A stretch of DNA of 36,433 nt from Phocaeicola plebeius (GCA_004558305.1 SFDG01000013.1:1-36433), one strand, 5' to 3'. Numbered from the stretch's first letter, positions 7,337 through 16,380 are shown. Notes: a model not told the origin generated them from the sequence alone. Numbers and translations are program-made.

Positions 7337-9541
7337 TTAGAGGTTACGCAGGAAGAAGTCGGCCACGCGGGTCATCAGGTGCTCGCGAGTCTTTCCGCCG
7401 CTGATGCCGTGGTTGCGGTTGGTGTAGACCTGCATGTCGAACTGGATGCCGGCCTGTACGAGGGCTTCGCAGTATTCGGCACAGTTCTGATAATGCACGT
7501 TGTCGTCGGCCGTGCCGTGGATGAGCAGCAGGCTGCCGTGCAGCTGCGGTGCGCGCAGGATGGCAGAACCGGCATCATACCCTTCGGCATTCTCCTGCGG
7601 GGTACGCATGAAGCGTTCGGTATAGACGGTGTCGTAGTAGCGCCAGTCGCTGGGAGCGGCGATGGCCACGCCGGCCTTGAAGGCCTTCGAGCCGTCGCTC
7701 ATGGACATCAGGGTGTTGTAGCCGCCGAAGCTCCAGCCCCAGATGCCGATGCGGCTGCCGTCCACATAGGGCAGGCTGCCCAGGTAGCGGGAGGTCTCGG
7801 CCTGGTCGTGCGATTCCTTCACGCCCAGCTGCAGGTAGGTACATTTCTCGAAGTCGGAGCCGCGTCCGCCCGTTCCCCGTCCGTCCACGCAGGCCATGAT
7901 GTAACCCCTGTCGCACATGTAGGCTTCGAACAGGCCGCCGTCGCGGAACGCACCGATGCCCCACTGGTCGAGCACCTGCTGCGAACCGGGTCCGCTGTAC
8001 TGGTGCAGGATGACCGGGTATTTCTTGTTGGCATCGAAGTGGGCCGGTTTCATCATCCAGCCGTTCAGCTGTACGCCGTCGGAAGTGGTGAAGGTGAAGA
8101 ATTCCTTGGTCGGCAGGTTCAGTCCGGCGGTCTTTTCCTTCAGCCGTGCATTGTCCAGCAGGGTGGCCAGCTGCTTGCCCTTGTTGTCGTTCAGCGTAAT
8201 GACCGTGGGAGTGCTGACATCGGTGAACTTGTCGATGTAGTAGGCCAGGCTGTTGCTGAAAATGGCCGAATGGCTGCCGGTGGCTGCCGAGAGGAGGGTC
8301 TTTTTGCCTTTGGCATCGACCTTGTAGACAGCCGAACGCAGGGGGCTGCCTTCGTTGCTCGTATAGTAGAAGGTGTTGGACTTCTGGTCCCATCCGTGGA
8401 ATGCCTTCACTTCGTAGTCGCCCTTGGTGATCTGGCGGATCAGGTTGCCGTTGATGGTGTAGAGGTACAGGTGGTTATAGCCGTCGCGTTCGCTCATGAG
8501 CACGATGTGTTCCGGGTAGAACTTGATGTCGCCGTACTCCTGTTCCTTGATGTACTGTTCGGCTTCGTCGCGGATGGCCACCTTGCAGAGGCCGCTGCGG
8601 GGGTTGGCCATGTAGAGGTCGAAACGGTTCTGGTGACGGTTCAGCGTCATGATGGCCAGTTTCTCCGGGTCGGAGGTGAACTGGATGCGGGGGATGTAGG
8701 CCGTGGTGTCGATGGGCAGGTCCATCTGGCGGGTGACATGGCTCTTGATGTCATACGTGTGGACACTGACTTTCGAGTTCTTCACGCCGGCCTTGGGGTA
8801 TTTGTATTCGTAGGCACCGGGATAGAGGGCGCAGTCCTCGCGGGCCGGAGCGGCTCCCTTGTACCAGGGGAAGGAGAACAGCGGCACCTGGCTCTCGTCG
8901 AAACGGATGTAGGCAATCATCTTGCTGTCGGCACTGAAGTCGAAGGCGCGGTTGAAGCTGAATTCTTCTTCATACACCCAGTCGGGAATGCCGTTCAATA
9001 CCTTATTATATTCGCCGTCGGTAGTCACCTGCGATTCGGCATTGCCGAACAGGAGCTTCACGAGGTAGATGTTGTTGTTGCGCACGAAGGCAATCTGGTT
9101 GCCGTCGGGCGAGAACAGGGGCACTTGCTGGGGGCCGCCTTCCGAGAGGGGTTCCATGCGGTTGTTCTTCACGTTGAAGATGTAATAGACCGCCGTGAAG
9201 GAATGGCGGTAGATGGGGCGGGTCTCGGTCTGGATGAGGATGAGGCGTTCGTCGGGCGAGAGGATATAGTCGTCGAACGAACGGAGGGTGCAGTCGCGGG
9301 CCGTGCTGACATCGAACAGGGTGCCCACTTCCTGCCCCGTACGGAAGGAATACTTCACGATGCGTTTGCGGTCGCTGCTGATCTGGGTGTAGTGTTCGCC
9401 GTCCAGCATCGGCTTGATGCCGTAGATGTTGTCCGCCCGGTAGGTGCCGGAGGCCACTTCTTGCAGGGTAATGTTTCGCTGTGCATGCAGCCCCGACAGG
9501 GTCAGGGTCATCCAGCAGAGGAAAAGGAAGAATTTTTTCAT
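7337..9541 (-). CDS. Dipeptidyl-peptidase IV family serine protease (S9B)
   Basis: This exported peptidase removes N-terminal dipeptides, usually after proline or alanine, probably in the periplasm. The 734-residue protein has a signal peptide (cleavage near LSGLHA-Q), a beta-propeller at about 35-470 and an alpha/beta-hydrolase domain at about 480-734. The catalytic serine is S604 in GWSFGGY, the aspartate is D679 in HGTADDNVHYQ and the histidine is H711 in RNHGISGG. The paired glutamates that bind the substrate amino terminus are E191 and E192 in DWVYEEE, so it should be a true dipeptidyl or tripeptidyl exopeptidase. It sits 23 nt after the TonB-domain gene and 11 nt before lipA, so the three are almost certainly cotranscribed. 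Confidence 0.93.
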   Translation of the reverse strand: MKKFFLFLCWMTLTLSGLHAQRNITLQEVASGTYRADNIYGIKPMLDGEHYTQISSDRKRIVKYSFRTGQEVGTLFDVSTARDCTLRSFDDYILSPDERLILIQTETRPIYRHSFTAVYYIFNVKNNRMEPLSEGGPQQVPLFSPDGNQIAFVRNNNIYLVKLLFGNAESQVTTDGEYNKVLNGIPDWVYEEEFSFNRAFDFSADSKMIAYIRFDESQVPLFSFPWYKGAAPAREDCALYPGAYEYKYPKAGVKNSKVSVHTYDIKSHVTRQMDLPIDTTAYIPRIQFTSDPEKLAIMTLNRHQNRFDLYMANPRSGLCKVAIRDEAEQYIKEQEYGDIKFYPEHIVLMSERDGYNHLYLYTINGNLIRQITKGDYEVKAFHGWDQKSNTFYYTSNEGSPLRSAVYKVDAKGKKTLLSAATGSHSAIFSNSLAYYIDKFTDVSTPTVITLNDNKGKQLATLLDNARLKEKTAGLNLPTKEFFTFTTSDGVQLNGWMMKPAHFDANKKYPVILHQYSGPGSQQVLDQWGIGAFRDGGLFEAYMCDRGYIMACVDGRGTGGRGSDFEKCTYLQLGVKESHDQAETSRYLGSLPYVDGSRIGIWGWSFGGYNTLMSMSDGSKAFKAGVAIAAPSDWRYYDTVYTERFMRTPQENAEGYDAGSAILRAPQLHGSLLLIHGTADDNVHYQNCAEYCEALVQAGIQFDMQVYTNRNHGISGGKTREHLMTRVADFFLRNL

Positions 9542-9564
9542 GACGGATAAAAGTGTTTATAGGG

Positions 9565-10812
9565 TTATTTCTTGATTCCGAACAATCGGCGGAAGAAGCG
9601 GGCGATACGGGCAAAGAGATTGCCTTTCCGTGCTTTCTCCGTCGTGGGTTGAAGGGCGGTGTCCGTTGAGTCGTTGGGCTGTACGGATACTTGGGCCGAA
9701 TCTGGGAGGGCGACAGGACGGTCTGCCTGCAGGGAGTCGGGGGCAGGAGGTAGCGATTCGACGAGGGCTGAGGGCACGTCGGCTGTCAATGAGTCGATGG
9801 CCGTTGTCAGACTGTCCTTGGCCAGGGCGGTACTGTCGATGCCCAATGGCCGGAGCGTGTCCATAGGGGGTACTTCGGTAGCGGCGGGCTTCGGACGGGG
9901 CTTGGGCAGCTTGAACGTCACGGGCACCGAGTAGCGGCAACGGATGGCCTTTCCGTTGTCGCGGGCAGGAATCCAGTCGGGCATGGTCTCGATGACCTCC
10001 AGTGCGGCGGTGTCCATGGTGGCTTCCAGTCGCCGGGCAATCTGGGCGTCGCTGATGCTGCCGTTTCTTTCCACGATGAAGCGGACCACCACCACCCCTT
10101 CTTTTTTGGCCGCCTTGGCCTTGGGCGGATAGTCCAGATGCTGGTCGAGATAAGCCCGGAAGGCTTTCATGCCTCCCGGAAATTCGGGCATCTGTTCAGC
10201 GGTGGAATAGATGGTGCTGGCGTTCTTGGCACTGAGGTACACTACGTATGGGTCGTCGGGCTTGGCCAGGAAGCGGCTGATGGGGAGGGTACGGGTTTCC
10301 ATGCCGGGAGCGCGTACCACGATAGGGTGGGCATAGTCGCCCTCGATACGGAACAGGCCGTCTTGGTCGGTGACGGCCTTGCGTCCGGTGCCCTGTACAC
10401 TGATGCCCACTCCTTCCAGGAATCGGCCATCGTCGTCCTTCACCCGTCCTTCGATGGGGAAGGTGGTGCCTTGTTGCTTGTATGCCAGAATGTCCTGTGG
10501 GCTGTCAATCCGGAAGACCGGTTGCGTGTCTGCCTCCTCCAACGAGAAGGACTTGACGCAATAGTTCTTGTCGGTCGGGAAGTAGAGGTAGATCCACGGC
10601 TCGCCGTCACCTTCGTAGGGGAATTCAATGAGCCCCTGCTCGTCGGAAGTATATTCTTTTCCCTCGATGCGGAGAATCATGCCTGTCTGCGGGTCGCCGG
10701 CGGAGTTGAGTACCTGGACAACGTAGTTCTTGGCGGCAAGGGAACTTGCGCCGAGCAGCAGTGCGGCAACGACGGCACGAGGGCGGAGATGGGGGCGATA
10801 GGATGGTTTCAT
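9565..10812 (-). CDS. Exported TonB C-terminal-domain protein with a basic amphipathic tail
   Basis: The ATG at 10812 places a hydrophobic export or anchor segment at residues 12-27. Two carboxypeptidase-regulatory-like beta domains follow at about 30-75 and 118-180 (EGRVKDDDGRFLEGVGISVQG). A TonB C-terminal domain lies at about 207-302, with FPGGMKAFRAYLDQHLDYP and GKAIRCRYSVPVTF typical of Bacteroidetes energy-transducer proteins. Unusually, this domain is not terminal: about 110 residues follow, low in complexity and rich in Pro, Asp, Ser and Leu, ending in a cationic amphipathic helix (NLFARIARFFRRLFGIKK). A TonB domain without the usual long proline linker before it may not energise receptors; peptidoglycan or protein binding is an alternative. 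It has its own promoter overlapping the end of the upstream tolC-like gene. Confidence 0.8.
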   Translation of the reverse strand: MKPSYRPHLRPRAVVAALLLGASSLAAKNYVVQVLNSAGDPQTGMILRIEGKEYTSDEQGLIEFPYEGDGEPWIYLYFPTDKNYCVKSFSLEEADTQPVFRIDSPQDILAYKQQGTTFPIEGRVKDDDGRFLEGVGISVQGTGRKAVTDQDGLFRIEGDYAHPIVVRAPGMETRTLPISRFLAKPDDPYVVYLSAKNASTIYSTAEQMPEFPGGMKAFRAYLDQHLDYPPKAKAAKKEGVVVVRFIVERNGSISDAQIARRLEATMDTAALEVIETMPDWIPARDNGKAIRCRYSVPVTFKLPKPRPKPAATEVPPMDTLRPLGIDSTALAKDSLTTAIDSLTADVPSALVESLPPAPDSLQADRPVALPDSAQVSVQPNDSTDTALQPTTEKARKGNLFARIARFFRRLFGIKK

Positions 10813-10835
10813 GTCTTCAATATCGTATAATGGTG

Positions 10836-10866
10836 CAAAGCTACACATTTTCCGTGAGGCTTACAA
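10836..10866 (-). promoter_or_regulatory. Promoter of the TonB-domain / DPP-IV / lipA operon
   Basis: On the minus strand TAGCTTTG (10836-10843) matches TAnnTTTG exactly and is preceded by TTG (10864-10866) with a 20-nt spacer. The -33 element overlaps the last codon of the TolC-family gene. The predicted start is near 10829, 17 nt before the ATG. Confidence 0.65.
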
Positions 10867-12213
10867 TGTCCCCATGGCCTTTTTCAGGTAGACTTCGCTC
10901 ATCTTCACATCAATCTGTGCATCAATCTTGGCCGATTGGGCCGAGAGCCATGCGGTCTGGGCTTCCAGCACGTTGCTGGTGGGGATGACTCCTTCCTGGA
11001 AGCTCAGGCGGGCATATTTCAAGTTCTCTTCGGCCTTCTCCATGTTCTTCAGGGCCATCGACAGGCGTTGGGCGGCTTCGTTGACCTTGCTGGTGCTCTG
11101 GCTCACCTGCAGCTCGATCTTTTCTTTCGCGTCGTCCAGCTGGTAGCGGGCGATGCGAGCTTCGGCCTTGGCGGCACGCACCTTGTAAAGGCCCTCTCCC
11201 CAGTGGAAGACCGGCACTTTCACCACGACTCCCACTCCCCACATGCCGTGGAACTTCTTCTCGAAGCCGTTCACCAGCGAGGGGTTGGTGAGCAGGTAGT
11301 TGGCCGAGAGGGCCACGGAGGGCAGGAATTCCGAACGGGTGATGGCGATTTTCTGCCGGTAGATCTGTTCGGCCAGCTCCAGGCTCTTCACCTCGCTGCG
11401 GAGAGACAGGGCCGTACTGATGTTGCTCTCTACGGTGGAGGCGGGCAGTGCCAGGTCTTTCAGCTGCTCGTCAGCCAGGGCGATGGGGCTGTCCATCGGC
11501 AGCCCGCAGAGCTGGCAGAGGGCCATTTTGGCCAGGCTCAGTCCGTTGTCCACCTGGGTGAGGGTCACTTCGGCTTCGTTGACCTTCACCATGACACTCA
11601 GTTCGTCGGCCTTGGTGGCCAGTCCCTGGCCCTTCATCTTGGTCACATCGTTCTCCAGCTTCTGCACAGACTGCAGATAGCTTTCCGCCAGTTTTTTCCG
11701 GTTTACCAACGATACGACCTGCCAATAGGCTTCGTCGATGGCCAGTAGGACTTCCTGCAGCTGGGTGGTATGCTGTGCCTGCGCCAGTTGTTCGGCATAG
11801 CGGGTCAACCGATGGTAGGCCCTGATTTTTCCGCCCATATAGAGCGGCTGGGTGAGGGAGGCCGTACCGGCGAAGAGGTTGCGGGTGTCTGTCTGGAGTG
11901 CATTCACAATGCCTTGTCCTATGGCTCCCCCCACGGCTCCCAGTGCCTGCTGCTGTTCGTCGCTGAGGACGGAAATCTCTTTTTGGGTGTACATGTAAGT
12001 GCCCATGACATCGAGTTTGGGCAGGAAATTCGTGGATGCGGCTTTCTGCTGGTTATGGGCGGCCGTGATCTTTTCCTGCGAAATGCGCAGGTCCTTGTTG
12101 TTGGTCAGTGCCAGCGTGCGGCAACTGTCCAGCGACAGTGGCTGTTGGGCATGGCTGCCGAAAATCGTTCCGACAGCCAGCAGAAGGCTCAGACCTATTC
12201 TGTTCATGTTCAT
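10861..12213 (-). CDS. TolC-family outer-membrane efflux/export channel
   Basis: This 450-residue protein has a signal peptide ending near FGSHAQ and the two-fold repeat of helical-hairpin and strand segments of the OEP/TolC family. LSLDSCRTLALTNNKDLRIS is the characteristic N-terminal repeat start. The second repeat is also present, with ALSLRSEVKSLELAEQIYRQKI and ARYQLDDAKEKIELQVSQS. TolC proteins form the outer-membrane duct of tripartite efflux or type I secretion systems. No membrane-fusion protein, RND pump or ABC exporter is encoded nearby, so partners must be elsewhere. A second ATG six bases downstream is an equally good start. It lies 63 nt after the S41 protease gene. Confidence 0.92.
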   Translation of the reverse strand: MNMNRIGLSLLLAVGTIFGSHAQQPLSLDSCRTLALTNNKDLRISQEKITAAHNQQKAASTNFLPKLDVMGTYMYTQKEISVLSDEQQQALGAVGGAIGQGIVNALQTDTRNLFAGTASLTQPLYMGGKIRAYHRLTRYAEQLAQAQHTTQLQEVLLAIDEAYWQVVSLVNRKKLAESYLQSVQKLENDVTKMKGQGLATKADELSVMVKVNEAEVTLTQVDNGLSLAKMALCQLCGLPMDSPIALADEQLKDLALPASTVESNISTALSLRSEVKSLELAEQIYRQKIAITRSEFLPSVALSANYLLTNPSLVNGFEKKFHGMWGVGVVVKVPVFHWGEGLYKVRAAKAEARIARYQLDDAKEKIELQVSQSTSKVNEAAQRLSMALKNMEKAEENLKYARLSFQEGVIPTSNVLEAQTAWLSAQSAKIDAQIDVKMSEVYLKKAMGTL

Positions 12214-12276
12214 ATACCTTTCGTAGTTGTTTTTCCTCTATTAACAAAATCCGTCCCGGAAAGGACACGGGAATGT

Positions 12277-13644
12277 TTACAATTTAGCATTTTTTAATCG
12301 ATGGTCCATCGGGTGGATGGCCACTTTCCAGGCTGCCGCCGCACGTGTCTGTACCGCCTGGACCTCGGGGGTCTCCCCACCGGTGGTCGGGAAGCTGCCT
12401 GTCGCCATACGGGTGAGGACAGGTGACAGCAAGGGGTCGGCGGCATCTCCGAAGGCGGGCAGCGGAGCCTCCAGGCTTTCGAGGGCGGAATAGTCGGACG
12501 GCAGGCCTGCCTCGTAGTAGTCCATGAAATCTTCCGCATTGCTCAGGTAGCAGGTGGTCAGCCACAGCTCCAGCTGGGGATAGTCTTCGTGGGTATAGAG
12601 GCTTTGGGCCAGGTTCTTGCCGAAGGTCGCTTCGCCCACCTGGAAGAGGCGTCCGTCCATGTACGGACGCAGGCAGTTGATCAGGATTTCCGCTGCCGAC
12701 GCGGTATTGCCCGATGTCAGCAGATAGAGGTTCTCGTAGTCGGGATGGTAACCAGGTTCTTCAAAGGGCAGCACGTCTGTCCGTTGCAACCGGTCGTTGT
12801 AAGTCATTTTCAGGAAGGGCTGTCCCTGACACGAAGCGGGGGCCAGCAGGCTGCCCAGCTGGCAGGCCGTGGTGACGTAACCGCCGGGATTGTAGCGCAG
12901 GTCGATGATGAGATCATCGATGCCCTGGGCTGTCAGTTGTTGCAGGACTTTCTTCCACTGTTGGGCATCGTCAGTGCCGAACTCGTTGTAGACCACGTAG
13001 CCTGCTTTCCGGTTCCCCGACTGGAGCACCTGGCTGGTCAGCAGGTGCTGCTCGTTGACATAGGTCGGGGCCGGCATCTGGACGGTGCGGAGGGTGTCAA
13101 ACCCCGTGCCGTCGGTGTACTGTCCCAGGGTGAAGGAGTAGCTTTCGGTCGGTCGGCTCACGTACTTGGTATAGCTGTCGGAAGCGATTTTCCGGTTGTT
13201 GGCGGCAATGATCCAGTCTCCCCGTTTCAAGCCCGCCTGTTCGGCGGGAGATTCGGGCTGGGTGTAGACCACCTGGATGGCATAGTCGCCTGAGGACGTG
13301 CGGACGAGAGCCCCCTCGAAGCCGAATGACGGATAGGTGCTCAGGGCACGTGACGCGGGGGTAAACACCGAGTCCACGTGCGAGAAGTAGACGCCGTTCT
13401 TCTGGTCCTTTTTCGACACCAGCTGCTGCAGAAACTCGGCCGGCTTGCGGAAGAAGGTCTTGTTGTCTGTCACCTCAGGCACTTCGTCGTAGAACAGATA
13501 GTCCTGTTGCATGACTTCGTAGATCCAGGTCTTGGGCCCGACAAGGGCATAATATTCCCCGCTGCGGTCTTGTCCGCAGCCGGTCAGCAGGAAAGCGGCC
13601 AGTGCCAGCAGTCGTGCCCACGAAGCGAGTTGTCTTTTGTTCAT
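12277..13644 (-). CDS. S41 (C-terminal processing/tricorn-type) peptidase, lipoprotein
   Basis: This 455-residue lipoprotein has the lipid cysteine at about position 23 (AAFLLTGCGQD), so it should be membrane-attached in the envelope. A degenerate N-terminal region is followed by a PDZ-like domain at about 105-190 (ESPAEQAGLKRGDWIIAANN). The S41 catalytic core covers about 210-400. The catalytic serine is S316 in TSGNTASAAE and the lysine is K343 in FGKNLAQ; DLIIDLRYNPGGY is the conserved strand before the active site. It probably trims envelope proteins near their C-terminus. It starts 12 nt after the coiled-coil gene and is likely cotranscribed with it. Confidence 0.9.
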   Translation of the reverse strand: MNKRQLASWARLLALAAFLLTGCGQDRSGEYYALVGPKTWIYEVMQQDYLFYDEVPEVTDNKTFFRKPAEFLQQLVSKKDQKNGVYFSHVDSVFTPASRALSTYPSFGFEGALVRTSSGDYAIQVVYTQPESPAEQAGLKRGDWIIAANNRKIASDSYTKYVSRPTESYSFTLGQYTDGTGFDTLRTVQMPAPTYVNEQHLLTSQVLQSGNRKAGYVVYNEFGTDDAQQWKKVLQQLTAQGIDDLIIDLRYNPGGYVTTACQLGSLLAPASCQGQPFLKMTYNDRLQRTDVLPFEEPGYHPDYENLYLLTSGNTASAAEILINCLRPYMDGRLFQVGEATFGKNLAQSLYTHEDYPQLELWLTTCYLSNAEDFMDYYEAGLPSDYSALESLEAPLPAFGDAADPLLSPVLTRMATGSFPTTGGETPEVQAVQTRAAAAWKVAIHPMDHRLKNAKL

Positions 13645-13656
13645 GCGTCCGCCTCC

Positions 13657-14526
13657 TTACTGCATACTGAAGGACCCTTGCCCGATCATGTTGCCGTCGG
13701 CGAAGATATAGACCTGATAGGTACCTGCGGGAAGGTATTCCTGAATGTCCCAATAGACGGTGACCGACTGCTCTTCACCCGTGTACTCGATGTATTTCTT
13801 GATGGAGTAGGTCAGTTCCTTGTTTTCGTAGGCAAAGGTGGTATTGCCGTTGCTCAGGATTTCGTTGTCGGGCTTGGCGATACGCACATACAGGGTCTTG
13901 TTGCCGGTAGAAGCACTGATGTTCTTGACGATGGTGAACGAGATGGCAATCTTCTTGGCGTCCTTGACCTTCTTGGCGGTCTTGCCCCGCTTGTTGAGGG
14001 GCTGGGCGACGATGTTGGTGGCATCCAGCTGAGCGGCCAGGGTTACCTTTTCGTTCAGCTTTTTCTTTTCTGCCGAGAGGGTATTGATTTGGGCGGTAGC
14101 GGCATGATACTTGTTTTTCACCTCCGTATTCTCCTGGGCCAGCACCTTGTTGAGGCGGTCCAAGGAGTCGATTTGCATTACGTAGCTGCGGAGGACGGCC
14201 CTCACCGTCTTCAGCTCCTTCTTCAGACGCAGGATTTCGGCCGCATTGCTGGTCTTCACCTGGCGGAGTTCCTCCAGCAGCCGCTGGGTCTTCAGCTTCT
14301 CGCTCTCCAGCTTCTCGCGCAGAGAGTCGTTGTTGATCTGTACCTGCAGTTCGTCGTACTGGGTGGCGAAGGTGCTGTATTCGTTTTCCATTTCTTCTTT
14401 TTCTACGGCATACAGCTGTGTCATCTCGCTGTTCTTCTGGTATTGGGTGACGGTGAGTACGCCCAAGGCGACTACTATCAGCAGGAGGGCCGCAATGGCC
14501 ATGAGTAATTTCTTGTTCTTTTCCAT
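13657..14526 (-). CDS. Membrane-anchored coiled-coil protein, family not named
   Basis: I chose the ATG at 14526 because it gives a short basic N-terminus and a single membrane segment (MEKNKKLLMAIAALLLIVVA), for 289 residues. Residues 30-150 are strongly charged with heptad-like leucine spacing, predicting a long coiled coil (EMENEYSTFATQYDELQVQ, LRLKKELKTVRAVLRSY). Residues 170-289 look like a beta-sandwich ending in PAGTYQVYIFADGNMIGQGS. Topology suggests an inner-membrane anchor with the coiled coil and sandwich in the periplasm. The gene lies directly upstream of the S41 protease with a 12-nt gap, so it may be a scaffold or substrate receptor for that protease; this is inference only. 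Confidence 0.8.
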   Translation of the reverse strand: MEKNKKLLMAIAALLLIVVALGVLTVTQYQKNSEMTQLYAVEKEEMENEYSTFATQYDELQVQINNDSLREKLESEKLKTQRLLEELRQVKTSNAAEILRLKKELKTVRAVLRSYVMQIDSLDRLNKVLAQENTEVKNKYHAATAQINTLSAEKKKLNEKVTLAAQLDATNIVAQPLNKRGKTAKKVKDAKKIAISFTIVKNISASTGNKTLYVRIAKPDNEILSNGNTTFAYENKELTYSIKKYIEYTGEEQSVTVYWDIQEYLPAGTYQVYIFADGNMIGQGSFSMQ

Positions 14527-14545
14527 GGATTCTATGTATTTTGCG

Positions 14546-14553
14546 CAAAAATA
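14546..14553 (-). promoter_or_regulatory. Possible -7 element for the coiled-coil/S41 genes
   Basis: Minus-strand TATTTTTG fits TAnnTTTG and lies 19 nt before the ATG at 14526. No convincing -33 element is seen 19-21 nt upstream of it. Confidence 0.3.
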
Positions 14554-14613
14554 CAATATTTTGGGCAGATGGCCCTGTTCTATGTGGAAAAAAATCATAA
14601 TGGAAGAGGGGAA

Positions 14614-14663
14614 GAGTGTCCGGGAACTTCGGACGGACGATGGTGGGGTCTCGCCGGACACTC
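14614..14663 (-). terminator. Inverted repeat overlapping the stop codon of the fimbrillin-like gene
   Basis: Arms 14614-14623 (GAGTGTCCGG) and 14654-14663 (CCGGACACTC) are perfect 10-mers around a 30-nt loop. The repeat overlaps the TGA of the gene at 14662-16380. A seven-T run on the minus strand follows about 20 nt later (14588-14594). It is a plausible but not typical terminator that would separate this gene from the next one. Confidence 0.45.
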
Positions 14664-16380
14664 ATTGAGGAGCCACGAGGCGCAGCGGTACCTGGGTCTC
14701 GCCGGTCGTTGTCCATTCCCGGTATTGGTCGCGTTGCGCGGCGGTGGCCTGGTTCAGCAGCTCCACAATAGAGGTGTTGTTGTAGGTGAGGGAAGTGGTG
14801 TACTTGCATTGTCCGCTGAGATCACTGAGGGCTGTCCCTTTGTTGTAGAAGCAGTTCCGGAGGGTAGTGAGACTGGACTGGTTGTTGGTTCTAAGGATGG
14901 CATAGAGATTGCCGCCCTCTGCGGTGTTATTGGCGGCACAGACCTGCGCTACGAGAATGGATTTCGGACTGTTGGTGGCCATGCAGCAGATATTTCCCAG
15001 GTTCTGTCCGATCAGCTTGCAGTTGGCCACGTAGCAGTTGTTCACCTCGCAGTCGTTGAGGCAGGCGATGCCGGCAACGTATTGGGTCGTATGGGTATTC
15101 TTGAGCGTACAGCTTTCCACTCCGCAATTCACTACCAGGTTTTGGTTCAGTCCGGTGATGCCGCCGATATATCCTGCATCAGCCACACTGAGATAACAGT
15201 CCACCGCCTGGCATCCGTCTATCCGTCCGTAGTTGGCACCGCAGAACAATCCCGCCGAGAAATGGTTGGCGACACCTCCGTTTACCCCTACGCTGCACTG
15301 GTACAGTCGCAGGTTCTTCACAATGCCTTTAGAATTGATACCTCCGAACAGTCCCAAGTAGTAGTCATTGGTTTCCAAGACGAGTGTAAGCCCACTGATC
15401 GTATATCCTTGTCCGTCGAAGATGTCGGCAAAATACTTTTTTGCCGGGCCGATCATTTTCACTTGCGCAGCTTCTTCTTTGGTAAATGTCAAGTCCTTGC
15501 AGAGCCGGTAGGTAGTCCGCCCTTCGGCATCGGTCACGCCGAACTCGTCCAGCCGGCGGTCGCCGTAGGCTTCCCCGTTTATGAGGTGGCTGAAGGCGAT
15601 GAAATCTTCGGTGGAATAGATGCCGCCCAGGTCCTGGCGGCTGCTGAGCGGGCATACGTAGCGGAGTCCGCTGCCGGGCTGGAAGGTAGGGGTGTCTGCC
15701 TGGAAGTGGATGCCCTGGCGGGTAGTCATCTCCACGTGGATGTTCAGTGCCTGTCCATAGGGGACCAGTAGCGGATAGCGGGCATTGTCCTGTCTCGACC
15801 AGCAGACGGTGGGCAGTTCGTCGGAACTGAGGGTCGCCTGGCCGCTCCCAGGATCGATGCCTTCGAGACGGACCGAAGAGGTCAGGCGGAGGGACTCCAC
15901 GAACAGGTTGAGCCGTTCGTCTACTTGGAAGTCAATCCGTGCGAATAAATGGGAGAACTGTAGCCGCGCCTCTTGGAGGTAGGCGACTTCCTGGTCGGCC
16001 ACCAGCCAGTCGGTGAGTCGTTGGTCTTCGTCATACCATTCGTTGGTCGTTGTCAGGAGGGGAGGCGAGTAGGCCCGCAGATGAGCCGCTTCCTTCGATG
16101 TCCAGCACAAAGGGGCGTCTTCGCTCCTCCAGTACCCGTTGTCCCACGTGTACAGGCTGCCGTGGCCGACCACCCCTCCCGTGGCATAGAGTGACATCCG
16201 ACTGCCTGTCTCCAGTACGCTTTCTGTCTGCCGTTCGCTGCCCCAAAGGCGGAAACCGCAGACCGTCAGGTCTTGCAGAACAAGTCGTTTCGCTTGTTCG
16301 GGGAAAGGTTCTTCTTCTGCGCTGCAGGCTGTGCAACACAGAACCACCAGTAGCCAGTAGAAACGGGTAACGTATGCCAT
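14662..16380 (-). CDS. Fimbrillin-like lipoprotein with C-terminal GLUG-type beta-helix repeats
   Basis: This 572-residue lipoprotein has its lipid cysteine in VVLCCTACSAEEE (about residue 19), with three glutamates shortly after it as in surface-exported Bacteroidetes lipoproteins. Residues 30-265 match the Mfa/fimbrillin-like pattern: an early CGFRLWGS strand, then FSHLFARIDFQV, the usual landmark before the second half. The rest has a parallel-beta-helix signature with repeats such as YIGGITGLNQNLVVNCGVES and AGLFCGANYGRIDGCQAV, typical of GLUG repeats. It may be a fimbrial tip or anchor subunit, or a surface adhesin. No other fimbrial genes are nearby. No clear Bacteroidetes promoter was found in the 165 nt upstream. 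Confidence 0.75.
   Translation of the reverse strand: MAYVTRFYWLLVVLCCTACSAEEEPFPEQAKRLVLQDLTVCGFRLWGSERQTESVLETGSRMSLYATGGVVGHGSLYTWDNGYWRSEDAPLCWTSKEAAHLRAYSPPLLTTTNEWYDEDQRLTDWLVADQEVAYLQEARLQFSHLFARIDFQVDERLNLFVESLRLTSSVRLEGIDPGSGQATLSSDELPTVCWSRQDNARYPLLVPYGQALNIHVEMTTRQGIHFQADTPTFQPGSGLRYVCPLSSRQDLGGIYSTEDFIAFSHLINGEAYGDRRLDEFGVTDAEGRTTYRLCKDLTFTKEEAAQVKMIGPAKKYFADIFDGQGYTISGLTLVLETNDYYLGLFGGINSKGIVKNLRLYQCSVGVNGGVANHFSAGLFCGANYGRIDGCQAVDCYLSVADAGYIGGITGLNQNLVVNCGVESCTLKNTHTTQYVAGIACLNDCEVNNCYVANCKLIGQNLGNICCMATNSPKSILVAQVCAANNTAEGGNLYAILRTNNQSSLTTLRNCFYNKGTALSDLSGQCKYTTSLTYNNTSIVELLNQATAAQRDQYREWTTTGETQVPLRLVAPQ

Noticed and set aside
7334..9550. 738-codon open frame antisense to DPP-IV
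   Set aside because: DPP-IV is complete with its catalytic triad. The antisense frame covers it almost exactly and has shadow-like composition.
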